DNA of 64,000 nucleotides from JAIVJZ01 sp035645695 (GTDB lineage Bacteria; Acidobacteriota; Blastocatellia; Pyrinomonadales; Pyrinomonadaceae). Each line of letters starts with the position of its first letter. The stretch's first letter is position 1. Below the pieces are notes generated by a model that was not told where the DNA came from, did no database searches, and saw only the letters and a program-made list of their open reading frames with translations. The DNA is taken from assembly GCA_035645695.1 (NCBI GenBank), contig DASQMC010000028.1, positions 16,174-80,173 on the forward strand, read 5' to 3'. Of this stretch, positions 9,965 to 19,064 are shown in pieces. Position numbers and translations under genes: made by a program.

Positions 9965-9993
9965 TTGCGAAAAGGCACATCTCGGGCTACAAT
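9965..9993 (+). promoter_or_regulatory. Candidate sigma70 promoter for gyrA
   Basis: TTGCGA (9965-9970), 17-bp spacer, TACAAT (9988-9993). A start point near 10000 would give a leader of about 260 nt. That leader (10000-10261) contains a CCCGGC-TGACT-GCCGGG hairpin near 10100 and no open frame that looks coding. The rest of the 9839-10261 gap shows nothing recognisable. Confidence 0.6.
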
Positions 9994-10261
9994 ATGTCGT
10001 ACTTCAAGCCGGTGCTTTGCGGCTCCGTAAAAGCATCGCCGGACACCAACATTTCAGGTCTCCAAACCGCGTTGTTCCATGCTCTCAACGGCGGCTCGCC
10101 CGGCTGACTGCCGGGAGATAAGGCCAAGCGCGACACCGGGTTTTCCCGCCCGCGCGGAAACTTGAAAAGAGCATTGTGACGGGTTGGAGTGCCGGGCGCG
10201 AAGTTAAGCGAGTCGTCCCCCTTCCGGAACGGACGCCAGATTGTACTCGAAAGGTTTGTTA

Positions 10262-12820
10262 ATGGAAATACTGGATCATAACTACGTCAATATCGAAGAA
10301 GAGATGCGGCGTTCGTATCTCGACTACGCGATGTCGGTCATCATCGGGCGCGCGCTGCCCGACGTGCGCGACGGCTTCAAGCCCGTCCACCGCCGCGTGC
10401 TCTGGGCGATGAACGAACTCGGCAACCAGCACAACAAGGCTTACAAAAAGAGCGCGCGCATCGTCGGCGACGTGATCGGTAAGTATCACCCGCACGGCGA
10501 CTCGGCCGTCTACGACACCATCGTCCGCATGGCGCAGGACTTCTCCATGCGCTACCCGCTCATCGACGGCCAGGGCAACTTCGGCTCCGTTGACGGCGAC
10601 TCGGCCGCCGCTATGCGCTACACCGAAGCGCGCATGTCGCGCCTGACGAGCGAAATCCTCGCCGACATCGAGAAGGAGACCGTCGACTTTCAACCGAACT
10701 ACGATGAGTCGCTTTCCGAGCCGAGGGTGATGCCCGCGCGCGTGCCGAATCTGCTCCTGAACGGTTCGGGTGGCATCGCCGTCGGCATGGCGACGAACAT
10801 CCCGCCGCACAACTTAAACGAGATCGTCGAGGCAACAATCGCCGTGATCCGCAAGCCCGCGATCAAAGATGAGGAACTGCTCAAGATCGTTCCCGGCCCC
10901 GACTTCCCGACCGCCGGGTTCATCTACGGGCGCGCCGGAATCCGTTCCGCTTACCTGACCGGGCGCGGCATCATTCAGATGCGCGCGCGCGCAGGCATCG
11001 ACCGCATCGGGCGCGGCACGACCGAACGCGACGCCATCATCATCACCGAAATTCCCTTTCAGGTGAACAAGGCGCGGCTCATCGAACGCATCGCCGAACT
11101 CGTCAACGAAAAGAAGATCGAAGGCATCTCCGATCTTCGCGACGAAAGCGACCGTAACGGCATGCGCATCGTCGTCGAACTCAAGCGCGATTCGGTTCCG
11201 CAGATCGTCCTGAACAAGCTCTACAAGATGACGCCGATGCAGTCTTCGTTCGGCGTGATCAACCTGGCAATCGTCGAAGGCCAGCCACGCGTGCTCACCC
11301 TGAAGCAGATGCTCGAAGCCTTCGTGGACTTTCGCCGCGAGGTCGTGCGTCGCCGCACCGAGTACGAACTGCGCAAGGCGCGCGCCCGCGCGCACATCCT
11401 CGAAGGTCTCAACAAGGCCATCGACGCGCTCGACTACATCATCCCCCTTATCCGCAACGCCTCGTCCGTGGACGAGGCGCGCGCATGGCTCACGGGGCAC
11501 ACGGAGAAGATGGGCGAAGGCCGCGCGTGGAAGGGCATCCCGGCCGAACTGACGCAGGCCGGATTCATCTCGAAGCTGCAAAAAGTGATCGGGCGTTTGC
11601 AATTCTCCGAGGCTCAGGCGCAATCCATTCTCGACCTGCAACTGCGTCGCCTGTCCGCGCTCGAACGGCAGAAGATTCTCGACGAGTATGAGGCCGTCAT
11701 CAAGTTCATCGCCGAACTCGAAGAGATTCTCGCCAACGAATCGTCGTTGCGCCGCGTCATCGTGAGCGAACTCGAAGAGGTGCGGAAATTGTTCGGCGAT
11801 AAACGCCGGACGGAGATCATCGACGAGGGCGTCGAACTCACCATCGAAGACATGATCGCCGACGAGGAAGTGGCGATCACGATCACTAACTCCGGCTACA
11901 TCAAGCGCACGCCCGTCTCGTCTTACCAGCGACAGGGGCGCGGCGGCAAGGGACGCTTCGGCGCGGCGCCCAAGAACGGCGATTTCGTCGAACACATCTT
12001 CACCGCCTCGACGCATGATTACATCATGATCTTCACCGACAACGGGCAGGTCTTCAAGTTGAAGGTTCACGAGATACCGGACGCGCCGACGCACGCGCGC
12101 GGCAAGGCCGTCGTCAATCTCATCAACATCCCTTCGACGCGAAAACTCGCCGGGGTCGTCCCCGTCAAAGAGTTTTCCGAAGGCAGCTACGTGGTGATGG
12201 TCACGCGCAAAGGGGTGATCAAGAAAACGGCGCTCTCGGATTTCCAAAACATACGCACGAACGGCATCAACGCCATCAACATCGACGACGGCGACGAACT
12301 GCTCGACGTGGTGCTGACCGACGGCACGAAGCGCATCTTCATCGCCACGAACAACGGCCTCGCCATCCGCTTTGACGAGGCTGACGTGCGCCCGATGGGT
12401 CGCGCGACGCGCGGCGTGCGCGGCATCGATCTGCGTAAAGACGATTTCGTCGTCAGCCTGTGCGCCGTCTCGGCAGGCGACAGCGAGCGGATGCTCTCCG
12501 TCTCCGAGCAGGGCTTCGGCAAGCAGACGCCGATCACGATCTATCGCCTGCAATCGCGCGGCGGCAAGGGCGTCATAAACATGAAGGCGACGCCCAAGAC
12601 CGGCAAAGTGGTGGCCGTCTTCCCCGTCGAAGACGACTCCGAGATCATGATCATCACGGAGCAGGCCAAGCTCATCCGCATCGAAGCGAACGACATTCGC
12701 AAGACCGGGCGCAGCGCGCAGGGCGTTCGTCTCATCAAGTGCGACGGCGGCGACAGGGTGACGAGCGCGTCGCTGCTCGCGGCCACGGGTGAAGAGGAAG
12801 CCGCGACCGTCGCCGAGTAA
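10262..12820 (+). CDS. gyrA: DNA gyrase subunit A
   Basis: About 852 aa. ATG 10262 has AAAGG seven bases upstream and matches the conserved start of the family. The breakage-reunion domain carries the catalytic Tyr in AAMRYTEARM and an intact quinolone region (HPHGDSAVYDTIVRMAQ) with the Ser and Asp equivalent to E. coli S83 and D87. The C-terminal beta-pinwheel follows from about residue 535 with the GyrA-box in QRQGRGGKG and a second similar loop SRGGKG, which supports gyrase rather than topoisomerase IV. It has its own promoter and terminator; gyrB is not in the window. Confidence 0.97.
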   Translation: MEILDHNYVNIEEEMRRSYLDYAMSVIIGRALPDVRDGFKPVHRRVLWAMNELGNQHNKAYKKSARIVGDVIGKYHPHGDSAVYDTIVRMAQDFSMRYPLIDGQGNFGSVDGDSAAAMRYTEARMSRLTSEILADIEKETVDFQPNYDESLSEPRVMPARVPNLLLNGSGGIAVGMATNIPPHNLNEIVEATIAVIRKPAIKDEELLKIVPGPDFPTAGFIYGRAGIRSAYLTGRGIIQMRARAGIDRIGRGTTERDAIIITEIPFQVNKARLIERIAELVNEKKIEGISDLRDESDRNGMRIVVELKRDSVPQIVLNKLYKMTPMQSSFGVINLAIVEGQPRVLTLKQMLEAFVDFRREVVRRRTEYELRKARARAHILEGLNKAIDALDYIIPLIRNASSVDEARAWLTGHTEKMGEGRAWKGIPAELTQAGFISKLQKVIGRLQFSEAQAQSILDLQLRRLSALERQKILDEYEAVIKFIAELEEILANESSLRRVIVSELEEVRKLFGDKRRTEIIDEGVELTIEDMIADEEVAITITNSGYIKRTPVSSYQRQGRGGKGRFGAAPKNGDFVEHIFTASTHDYIMIFTDNGQVFKLKVHEIPDAPTHARGKAVVNLINIPSTRKLAGVVPVKEFSEGSYVVMVTRKGVIKKTALSDFQNIRTNGINAINIDDGDELLDVVLTDGTKRIFIATNNGLAIRFDEADVRPMGRATRGVRGIDLRKDDFVVSLCAVSAGDSERMLSVSEQGFGKQTPITIYRLQSRGGKGVINMKATPKTGKVVAVFPVEDDSEIMIITEQAKLIRIEANDIRKTGRSAQGVRLIKCDGGDRVTSASLLAATGEEEAATVAE

Positions 12821-12840
12821 GCCCGGTCACAACTGCCACG

Positions 12841-12881
12841 AAAAAACTCCCGCTCAACAATCGTTGAGCGGGAGTTTTTTT
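12841..12881 (+). terminator. Rho-independent terminator of gyrA
   Basis: ACTCCCGCTCAAC / GTTGAGCGGGAGT stem with a four-base loop (AATC), A-run before and seven T after. It works in both directions and lies between convergent gyrA and the serine hydrolase. Confidence 0.95.
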
Positions 12882-12933
12882 GCGTCGCGGCGGGGCTGCC
12901 AAAAACTCGCCCGTTGACGGCCGCGCTTTTCGC

Positions 12934-14415
12934 CTATTGCCCGGCCAGGATCAACTCCTGCATTTTGCGGCTGACGGGCTGCGAGCTGCCGCTATAGTTG
13001 GACATGACGATGGCGGTGTAGCCGCTGTCGAGAAACATGTCCAGATTTGAACTGATTCCGGGGAAGCCGCCGCTGTGGCCGACGATGCGATGTTTCGTGT
13101 CGACGCCGAAGCCGAAGCCGTACCGGGGCGAATTGAGATCGGGCTTGGCCGAGGTCAACTGGCGGACGTAATCCGCGCCGACCAGTTTGTTCGCGCGCAG
13201 CGCCGCGTCGAACTTCAATAAATCGCCGACCGTCGAATAGCCGCCGCCCGCCGGGCCGCCGCGGATAACGTGCTGGAAGACGTTGTTGCGGAAGCGCGCC
13301 GTGCCGTCTTCGTTGAACTCCTTCTGGTAGCCGACGGCGAGGTTGGGCGTGACGAGATCGAGTTCGTAAGCGTCGGTGTTCGTCATCCCGGCAGGCTTGT
13401 AAATGTTTTCGCGAACGTAATCGAAATAACTTTGCCCGGTCACGCGCTCGATAACCGCGCCGAGCGCGAGCATCCCGGTGTTGCTGTAAGCCCATTTCGT
13501 TCCCGGCTCGAAGGCGAGCGTCTCGCCCTCGGCGAGTTTCATCATGTCGTCAACGCTGCGAAAGCGCGCGCGCGACGACTCCATGAATTTCCGATTGAAG
13601 TAACTGCCGAGGCCGGACGTGTGCGTCAGCAGGTGCTTGATCTTGATCTTCTGCGCCGCCTCTTTCGACGGGAACTCGGGGAGGAACTTCGCGAGCGGGT
13701 CTTCAAACGAGAGCTTGCCGCGTTCGGCGAGTTGCGCGATGGCGACCGCCGTGAACATCTTGTTCATCGAGCCGAGGTTGAACTTCGTGTCCGCGCGATT
13801 CGCGACGCGGAAATCCTTGCTCGCCTCGCCGTAAGCCTTCTCGAAAAGAACCTTGCCGTCCTTCGCCAGAAGCACTGCGCCGGAGAACACGTCGGCCTCC
13901 GCCAGCTTCTGCACAAAGGCTTCGAGTTCGCGCGCCCGCTCGGCATCCGTCAACTTCCGCGCGGCTCGCTCGCCGGCGGGCGCTTTCGGTGGGCGCATGC
14001 CGATGCCCGTGATGCGGTGGGGTGCGTTCGGCTCGACGCTCAACCCGAGAGCCAGCCAATCGTCGGTCAACTTCGCGCGCAGGAGCGCGGTTGCCTCCGT
14101 CGCGCCGCTGCTGTCCTGAATTTCGCGAAACTCGACGCCGCGCGTGCGGTCGCGGAGTTGAGCGATGAAGCTCAGGTGCGCGTTCAACGGCATCTGTGCC
14201 AGTTCGCCGCCGTAGTTCTCCTCTATGAATCTCTTCGTCGCCGCCACGTCCGTCGTGTTGATGATCTTGATCAACTCGACGACGCGCCGCGTGGCCGGGG
14301 TTTCCGGCGCGGCTGCTGCGGGCTGCGCCTGCTGCGCCTGAACGACAACGGACAGACAGGCGAATAACATGGCGGCGCGGGCGTTTGAATTTATGACGGC
14401 TGAAAATTTTCTCAT
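12934..14415 (-). CDS. Secreted serine hydrolase, beta-lactamase/class C-like family
   Basis: 493 aa. A signal peptide (about residues 1-28) is followed by a roughly 125-residue N-terminal region, then the beta-lactamase-like domain from about residue 165. The active-site motifs are intact: SMNK (SxxK), YSN (YxN) and HSGG in place of KTG. Members act as esterases, D-aminopeptidases or PBP-like hydrolases; resistance function cannot be inferred. ATG 14415 has AGGGAGGA about 11 bases upstream. Monocistronic, convergent with gyrA. Confidence 0.88.
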   Translation of the reverse strand: MRKFSAVINSNARAAMLFACLSVVVQAQQAQPAAAAPETPATRRVVELIKIINTTDVAATKRFIEENYGGELAQMPLNAHLSFIAQLRDRTRGVEFREIQDSSGATEATALLRAKLTDDWLALGLSVEPNAPHRITGIGMRPPKAPAGERAARKLTDAERARELEAFVQKLAEADVFSGAVLLAKDGKVLFEKAYGEASKDFRVANRADTKFNLGSMNKMFTAVAIAQLAERGKLSFEDPLAKFLPEFPSKEAAQKIKIKHLLTHTSGLGSYFNRKFMESSRARFRSVDDMMKLAEGETLAFEPGTKWAYSNTGMLALGAVIERVTGQSYFDYVRENIYKPAGMTNTDAYELDLVTPNLAVGYQKEFNEDGTARFRNNVFQHVIRGGPAGGGYSTVGDLLKFDAALRANKLVGADYVRQLTSAKPDLNSPRYGFGFGVDTKHRIVGHSGGFPGISSNLDMFLDSGYTAIVMSNYSGSSQPVSRKMQELILAGQ

Positions 14416-14696
14416 CCCTTAACTATCCTCCCTCGTGTGGGGTTCGCGCTCGACGCGCTTTTTATTCTCGTTCTTAGCGTGCGCGAAAGACGCTTGGCGG
14501 AAGGCGCCGCCTGACGGGGCGCACGCGTTGTCGCCGCAGATTGCCGTGTGCGTTTGTTTTAATTTACCGGCGGCCGGCCGGAGTCGTGTTTCAGTCATAA
14601 TTACGGCGGGGGCAGGAAGTAGTTCCAAGTTTTCGCGCGTTCGAGAACCAACGCAAGTGGCGATGGCAAGTGTTTAAGTGAGAGTAAGGCGGCGGG

Positions 14697-14737
14697 GTAA
14701 TTGTAGAGAGGCAGGCCGCTGCCCCTCTACAATTTTA
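14697..14737. terminator. Hairpin downstream of the carbonic anhydrase gene
   Basis: AATTGTAGAG and CTCTACAATT close a stem over an AGGCAG/CTGCCC inner pairing. T-runs are short, so it may be a weak terminator or processed 3' end. The rest of the 14416-14764 gap has no coding signal. Confidence 0.55.
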
Positions 14738-14764
14738 CCAGGACGGATGAAGGTGCGCGGCGAT

Positions 14765-15409
14765 TCAATTCGAGGGTGTCACCGCGCTTTTGTATTTCGC
14801 GTAGAGTTCATCCTGACATCTGATGCATATGTCCAACTCGCGCAGGAGGCCGTCTTCAAGGCCGTAAATACAACCGTGTACGGCCAACTCCTGCCCGCGC
14901 GCCCAGGCGTTTTGGACGATGGTCGTCCGGCTCACGTTCAAGACCTGCTCGATGACGTTCAACTCGCAGAGCCTACGCAATCGCTCGTCGTCGTCGCCGA
15001 GCGCGGCGAGCGACGCCGCGTGCTGGTGCTTCACGTCCTGCACGTGCCTGAGCCAGTTGTCGATCAAGCCGTGACTGCTGTTTTCGAGCGCGACGCGCAC
15101 GCCGCCGCAGCCGTAGTGGCCGCATACGATGACGTGCTCCACCTTGAGCACGTCCACGGCGTACTGGATCACCGAGAGGCAGTTGAGGTCTGTATGCACC
15201 ACGACGTTCGCGACGTTGCGGTGGACGAACAACTCCCCCGGCATCATGCCGACGATCTGGTTCGCGGGCACGCGGCTGTCCGAGCAGCCGATCCATAGAT
15301 ATTTCGGGGTCTGCTGTTGCGAGAGCAGGTTGAAGAAATCGGGGTCGGCCGCCTTGATTTTTTCCGCCCACGCACGATTGCGCGCGAGCAGGTTGTCCAA
15401 ATTTTTCAT
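14765..15409 (-). CDS. Beta-class carbonic anhydrase
   Basis: 214 aa, normal size for the Can/CynT group. Zn ligands are visible in CSDSRVP (Cys and Asp) and HYGCGG (His and Cys). It interconverts CO2 and bicarbonate in the cytoplasm. ATG 15409 lies four bases after the MoaD-MoaE stop, with the coupling sequence TAAGAAGATG; longer open frame upstream lies within the preceding gene. Last gene of the LON-domain / MoaDE / carbonic anhydrase operon. Confidence 0.95.
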   Translation of the reverse strand: MKNLDNLLARNRAWAEKIKAADPDFFNLLSQQQTPKYLWIGCSDSRVPANQIVGMMPGELFVHRNVANVVVHTDLNCLSVIQYAVDVLKVEHVIVCGHYGCGGVRVALENSSHGLIDNWLRHVQDVKHQHAASLAALGDDDERLRRLCELNVIEQVLNVSRTTIVQNAWARGQELAVHGCIYGLEDGLLRELDICIRCQDELYAKYKSAVTPSN

Positions 15410-15413
15410 CTTC

Positions 15414-16190
15414 TTAAATGACCGGCGCGCCTTCGCCTTCAACCCAGACTTCGCCGCCGGCGAAAAACTCCTTTTTCCAGATTGGTACAGTGCGTTTGAG
15501 TTCACGGATCGCCCACTCGCAGGCTTCGAAAGCGGCGCGCCGGTGCGGGGCGCTCACGGAGATGACGACCGAAGTTTCGCCGATCTCCAGACGCCCCGTG
15601 CGATGCACGATGCCGACGTGCGCGATCTCGAAATTTTCATGCGCCCGCCGCACGAGGCCGCGCATCTCGCTCAAGGCCATCGGCGCATAGGCTTCGTAGA
15701 CGAGATAAAGCGTCTCGCCACGCCCGCGCGTAAACCTGCGCGCGTAACCGTCGAGCGTGACGGTTGCGCCGCAACGCGGCGGCACTACGCGTCGCGCGAC
15801 CGCGCCGACGTTAATCGGTTCGGTCGTGAGTTCAAAAAAATCTTCCCCGGCCGCGTCGCGCTCCTCGTCGTGCGCCCCGGCGTCCGCCCCCGATCCGCCG
15901 CTAACGGGCGGGAAGATGGCGATCTCGTCTCCGGCGCGCACCTCTGCTTCCCCGCGCGTGTATTCCTCGTTGACCGCGACGAGCAGTGATCGACCGAAAC
16001 GCCGTAGCGCGGGGTGCGCGTTCAGGACTTCCTCGAAGACGCTCGCGGACGTGGCGGGCGCGCTCACTTCGAGTTGTTCCTCTTCGCGCCCTGTCTCTTC
16101 GCGCGCCGCGCCGAAATAGAGCAGCCGCACGCGGATCGTCTGCCGCGCCTCTGCCGCTGGTGTCATGTGATCGTCGCCCGCGTGAGTCAT
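15414..16190 (-). CDS. moaDE: MoaD-MoaE fusion: molybdopterin synthase small and large subunits in one chain
   Basis: 258 aa. Residues 20-102 are a MoaD ubiquitin-like domain ending in FPPVSGG. Its Gly-Gly, normally the thiocarboxylated C-terminus, is here internal. Residues 115-258 are MoaE, with GATVTLDGYARRFTRGR, YEAYAPMAL, HRTGRLEIGE and the catalytic Lys region PIWKKEFF. Together they would convert precursor Z (cPMP) to molybdopterin. For thiocarboxylation the chain must be cut after GG, or the MoaD domain works differently. ATG 16190 overlaps the upstream stop (ATGA). Confidence 0.9.
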   Translation of the reverse strand: MTHAGDDHMTPAAEARQTIRVRLLYFGAAREETGREEEQLEVSAPATSASVFEEVLNAHPALRRFGRSLLVAVNEEYTRGEAEVRAGDEIAIFPPVSGGSGADAGAHDEERDAAGEDFFELTTEPINVGAVARRVVPPRCGATVTLDGYARRFTRGRGETLYLVYEAYAPMALSEMRGLVRRAHENFEIAHVGIVHRTGRLEIGETSVVISVSAPHRRAAFEACEWAIRELKRTVPIWKKEFFAGGEVWVEGEGAPVI

Positions 16191-16891
16191 GGTTCGAGGT
16201 TCGGATGTTTGCCGCCGTGGCCGTTGCCTTTAGCGAGTTTATGCGTGCGCGCGCGTTCTTCGTAGTTGACGACTACTTGCGAGAGCAGATTAGAGATGCG
16301 TTCGAGTCTCTCCGCGCCGGAGCGCAATTCGAGGAGCGACTGCCTGGCCTCGGCGTCGAGTTCCATCGCGGCGGCGATGAGGAAAGAGAGGCGTTCGGGT
16401 TCCGCGTCGGGCAGATCGGGGAGGGCGGCGCGGTCGTCGTTCAGGGCGCGCACGGCGCGTGCGATGCGCGTGAAGAGTTCTGACACCTGACGCGCGAGCG
16501 CTTTGAGCGCTTCCGCGTCCTCGCGCTCGTCTTCAAAAAACTCGACCCTGCCGACCAGATAAGGCTCGCCCGCTTCGACGTATTCCATGAGGCGGTAGCG
16601 TGTGAGGCCGAGGGTCAGAATGTTTGAACGCCCGTCGGGCAGGAGTTGCGCCTCGACGATTTCCGCCGCGCAACCGATGTGGCCGATGGGCGGGCGCGTG
16701 TTGGTCGCCGTGTTCAAGTCGAAGTAAGACAACCCGAACAGGTTATTCCCCGCGCGCACGTCCGCGAGCATCCGGCGGTAGCGCTCCTCGAAGATGTGGA
16801 GCGGCAACGGCACGCCCGGAAACAGCACCAGCGGCAGCGGAAACAACGGCAACTCGCTGACGCCGCGCACTCTCTCGAAAGATTCATTCAT
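16187..16891 (-). CDS. LON substrate-binding (LonN) domain protein
   Basis: 234 aa. It starts LPLFPLPLVLFPGVPLPLHI followed by FEERYRRML, the classic opening of the Lon N-terminal domain, and lacks AAA+ and protease domains. A helical C-terminal region (residues 120-215) follows. Such stand-alone proteins are common and their substrates unknown. First gene of the operon with MoaDE and carbonic anhydrase; the 65-bp gap upstream to the nuclease gene contains GTGACGAGCGACGAGTGA-type short repeats. Confidence 0.85.
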   Translation of the reverse strand: MNESFERVRGVSELPLFPLPLVLFPGVPLPLHIFEERYRRMLADVRAGNNLFGLSYFDLNTATNTRPPIGHIGCAAEIVEAQLLPDGRSNILTLGLTRYRLMEYVEAGEPYLVGRVEFFEDEREDAEALKALARQVSELFTRIARAVRALNDDRAALPDLPDAEPERLSFLIAAAMELDAEARQSLLELRSGAERLERISNLLSQVVVNYEERARTHKLAKGNGHGGKHPNLEP

Positions 16892-16956
16892 GTTGGAACG
16901 GTGACGAGCGACGAGTGATAAATGACAAGCCGGAACAGGTTTTAAGTTTCAACTCG

Positions 16957-18417
16957 TCAGGTGTCACTCGCCACTGCTTTCAATGCGTTTCGTTCGATGG
17001 CTTGCAGCGCGCCCGCGGAGGCGACCGTGAGTTCCCCCTCGTCGGCCGCCGTTAGTTCCCCCTCGTCGGCCGCGCTCGCGGCGGCGGTGGCGGCTGCAAT
17101 CGCGTTTTCCCCTGCCCCGTTTGCGGATGCGCCGTTTGCGTGTTCGGCGGCGAGTTCGAGTTGTTGTTCGATGAGGCTCAGGATTTTTTCGGGCGACTCT
17201 TCGCCGAGCGCGAGGCGCTTGGCTTCGAGCGTGAGCGCGGCCATGTCGTGGGCGCGGGAGCGGAAGCGTATGTCGCGCGTGATGAGGTCTTCGATGATGC
17301 GGCGTTCGCGCACCTGACGCGACGCGTCCGAGTCGAGACCGGCGGCGACGGCGTATTCGACGGGCACGCTGCGGTTGCTGATCATGATGTGGAGCGCGCC
17401 GGTCGAAGCGCGCGCCTCTTCGCGCATGCGCGGGATGTCGAGCAGGGAGTTTTTGAAACCGAGGTGGCCGCGCAGGTTGATCTCGATGATCGGCGCGGGC
17501 TGCGCGTCGTCGCGTTCGGCGTCGTGCGTGCGCGCTTCGAGGCGGATCACTTCCATCACGCCCGCGTGTACGGCGTCCGCATCGGCCGCGCCTGACACGT
17601 CGAAGTTGAGACGTTGAAACGGCCGCTGGATGTAGTCGCGCGAGTGGTTGGCGTTGATGCGCCGCTGTTCGTCTACCTCGACGAGGTAGAGGCCGCGCTC
17701 CTCTTTGAACTCATCAATCGTGCAGGCTTCGAGCGAGCCGGGATTGAAAGCCCAGTCCTCGATCTCGAAACGCTTGTGCGTGTGGCCGAGCGCGACGTAA
17801 TCGACGAGCGTGCGCAATTCCTTCATGCGCGAGATCGAGAGCGCCGGGATATTCGGGCGGTTGAGTTGGCCTTCAACGTCCGTGTGCAGCATCAGGATGT
17901 TGAATAACTCTTCGCCGCGCGCGCGCCTGAGCGCGTCCACGACGAGCGGCACGGCGGCATTCGTGGAGGTGCCGAACCAGTGCGTGCCGAAGATGCGCGC
18001 CCCCGCGATGTCTATGTATGAGCCGCTGCGTTCCTCTTCGTTCCAGGGGACGAGGTTAAAGCCGTCGCGGGTGTCCGGCTCCAACAGGATGAGATAGCCC
18101 CACTGCGAGAGCGAGCGCATCCAACTGAAACGATTGACGGCGTCGGATTCGTGCTGGTCGTGATTGCCTTCGATGGCGACGACGGGAATGCCCGCCTCCC
18201 GCAATATGCTCAGGCCGATGATGGCATGGTTCATCGCCTGCGGGTCAACTTTGCGCGAGTTGAAGAAATCGCCGCAGATGAGCACGAAGTCAACGGCGTT
18301 CGGCAGCGCGTGGCGGACGATCACGTCGCTCCACGCGCGAAAAAAGTCGGCCGTGCGCTCCTCCACGTTGTAGCGCCGGCAGCCGAGATGTATGTCCGCA
18401 AGATGAAGAAATTTCAT
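16957..18417 (-). CDS. SbcD-like metallophosphoesterase (DNA repair exonuclease family)
   Basis: 486 aa from ATG 18417 (MKFLHLADIHLG). Calcineurin-like metal motifs are complete: DIHLG, GDFFNS, GNHDQ, and GHTHKRF near residue 220. This is the SbcD/Mre11 nuclease arrangement, usually partnered by the SMC-like SbcC, which is not adjacent here. The last 100 residues are Ala/Glu-rich and include an exact repeat of AADEGELT, encoded by a 24-bp tandem duplication near 17029-17076. Cytoplasmic, double-strand-break processing by analogy. Confidence 0.85.
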   Translation of the reverse strand: MKFLHLADIHLGCRRYNVEERTADFFRAWSDVIVRHALPNAVDFVLICGDFFNSRKVDPQAMNHAIIGLSILREAGIPVVAIEGNHDQHESDAVNRFSWMRSLSQWGYLILLEPDTRDGFNLVPWNEEERSGSYIDIAGARIFGTHWFGTSTNAAVPLVVDALRRARGEELFNILMLHTDVEGQLNRPNIPALSISRMKELRTLVDYVALGHTHKRFEIEDWAFNPGSLEACTIDEFKEERGLYLVEVDEQRRINANHSRDYIQRPFQRLNFDVSGAADADAVHAGVMEVIRLEARTHDAERDDAQPAPIIEINLRGHLGFKNSLLDIPRMREEARASTGALHIMISNRSVPVEYAVAAGLDSDASRQVRERRIIEDLITRDIRFRSRAHDMAALTLEAKRLALGEESPEKILSLIEQQLELAAEHANGASANGAGENAIAAATAAASAADEGELTAADEGELTVASAGALQAIERNALKAVASDT

Positions 18418-18492
18418 AATAATCACGGCGACGCGCACGGGTATCGAAGCACCACGGGGGCAACGAACATGCGCGCTTTCGTGTGACTATTA

Positions 18493-18572
18493 TACTGAAA
18501 GACGGCGACAGGTAACAGGTGATAGGTGACGGGAAAAACGCTTCGGTTCCGCCGCCCGTCACCTGTCACCCG
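18493..18572. repeat. Imperfect inverted repeat of GGTGACAGGTGACGG type
   Basis: Units such as GACAGGTAACAGGTGATAGG on one side and CCGTCACCTGTCACCCGTCAC on the other form a long stem. Related short repeats flank the LON gene at 16900-16975. It sits between the nuclease gene start and the terminator at 18577-18634. Confidence 0.65.
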
Positions 18573-18576
18573 TCAC

Positions 18577-18634
18577 AAAAAAAAAGAAGCCCCCGCGACT
18601 CTGGGAATGAGTCGAATTTGGAAGCGGGGGCTTC
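18577..18634 (-). terminator. Strong rho-independent terminator, minus strand
   Basis: On the minus strand GAAGCCCCCGC and GCGGGGGCTTC form an 11-bp stem enclosing a smaller GACTC/GAGTC hairpin, followed by ten T. It ends transcription coming from 18804-19019 or from the candidate RNA. Confidence 0.9.
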
Positions 18635-18790
18635 GGCTCCGGGCGGCGGCAGAAGGGATGCCGTAATGTGCGCGGAGCACAACGGTCTCTCGTGAAGGGG
18701 ACGAGAGCCGAACTTGTAAAATCTCTCAAAGAGCTAAATATACGGGGCGCGGCGATTGGTGGAGGATGACGCCGCGCCCGCGCCTGTGAG
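18586..18790 (-). ncRNA. Candidate structured non-coding RNA or long 3' UTR
   Basis: About 150 bases between the small gene at 18804 and the terminator hold successive hairpins: CTCTCGT/ACGAGAG (18687-18707) and CCGTNATGTGC-type pairing (18661-18685). No open frame is present. I do not recognise it as 6S, SRP, RNase P or tmRNA. It could equally be the 3' UTR of the 71-aa gene. Confidence 0.35.
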
Positions 18791-18803
18791 GATTAGAGTT
18801 CCA

Positions 18804-19019
18804 TCAACGACCGTGTTTGCCTTGCGCCGCGCGTAACAGGTGTGAGGCCGCGACGGCGTCGCTCATGATCTTGTTGAGGGCATCGATGGCCGGACGCGCG
18901 ACGTGCTCGGAAATCTTCTTGCGCGCCAGTTGAAGCAACACCCCGCGTATTTCGGCGGGGGTCAGTTCGCCGTCCGGTCTCTGTTCGTTCTTTTTCAATA
19001 ACGCTTTCAAAAAACTCAC
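18804..19019 (-). CDS. Small hypothetical protein
   Basis: 71 aa, GTG start at 19019. Mostly helical and charged (LTPAEIRGVLLQLARKKISE), no Cys, no membrane segment. Family not recognised. It lies 45 bp downstream of a single-domain response regulator and is probably co-transcribed with it. Ends just before the structured region with terminator. Confidence 0.5.
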   Translation of the reverse strand: MSFLKALLKKNEQRPDGELTPAEIRGVLLQLARKKISEHVARPAIDALNKIMSDAVAASHLLRAAQGKHGR

Positions 19020-19064
19020 CGCCTAAGATCTATGAGATTAAAGCCCGTTTCATTTCAAAAAAAT

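Noticed and set aside
10814..12553. 579-aa minus-strand open frame antisense to gyrA
   Set aside because: Composition reflects the complement of gyrA codons; no domain, no start signals.
12934..14415. Antibiotic-resistance beta-lactamase
   Set aside because: The SxxK/YxN/HSGG set is shared by many esterases and peptidases; nothing specific to antibiotic hydrolysis is visible.
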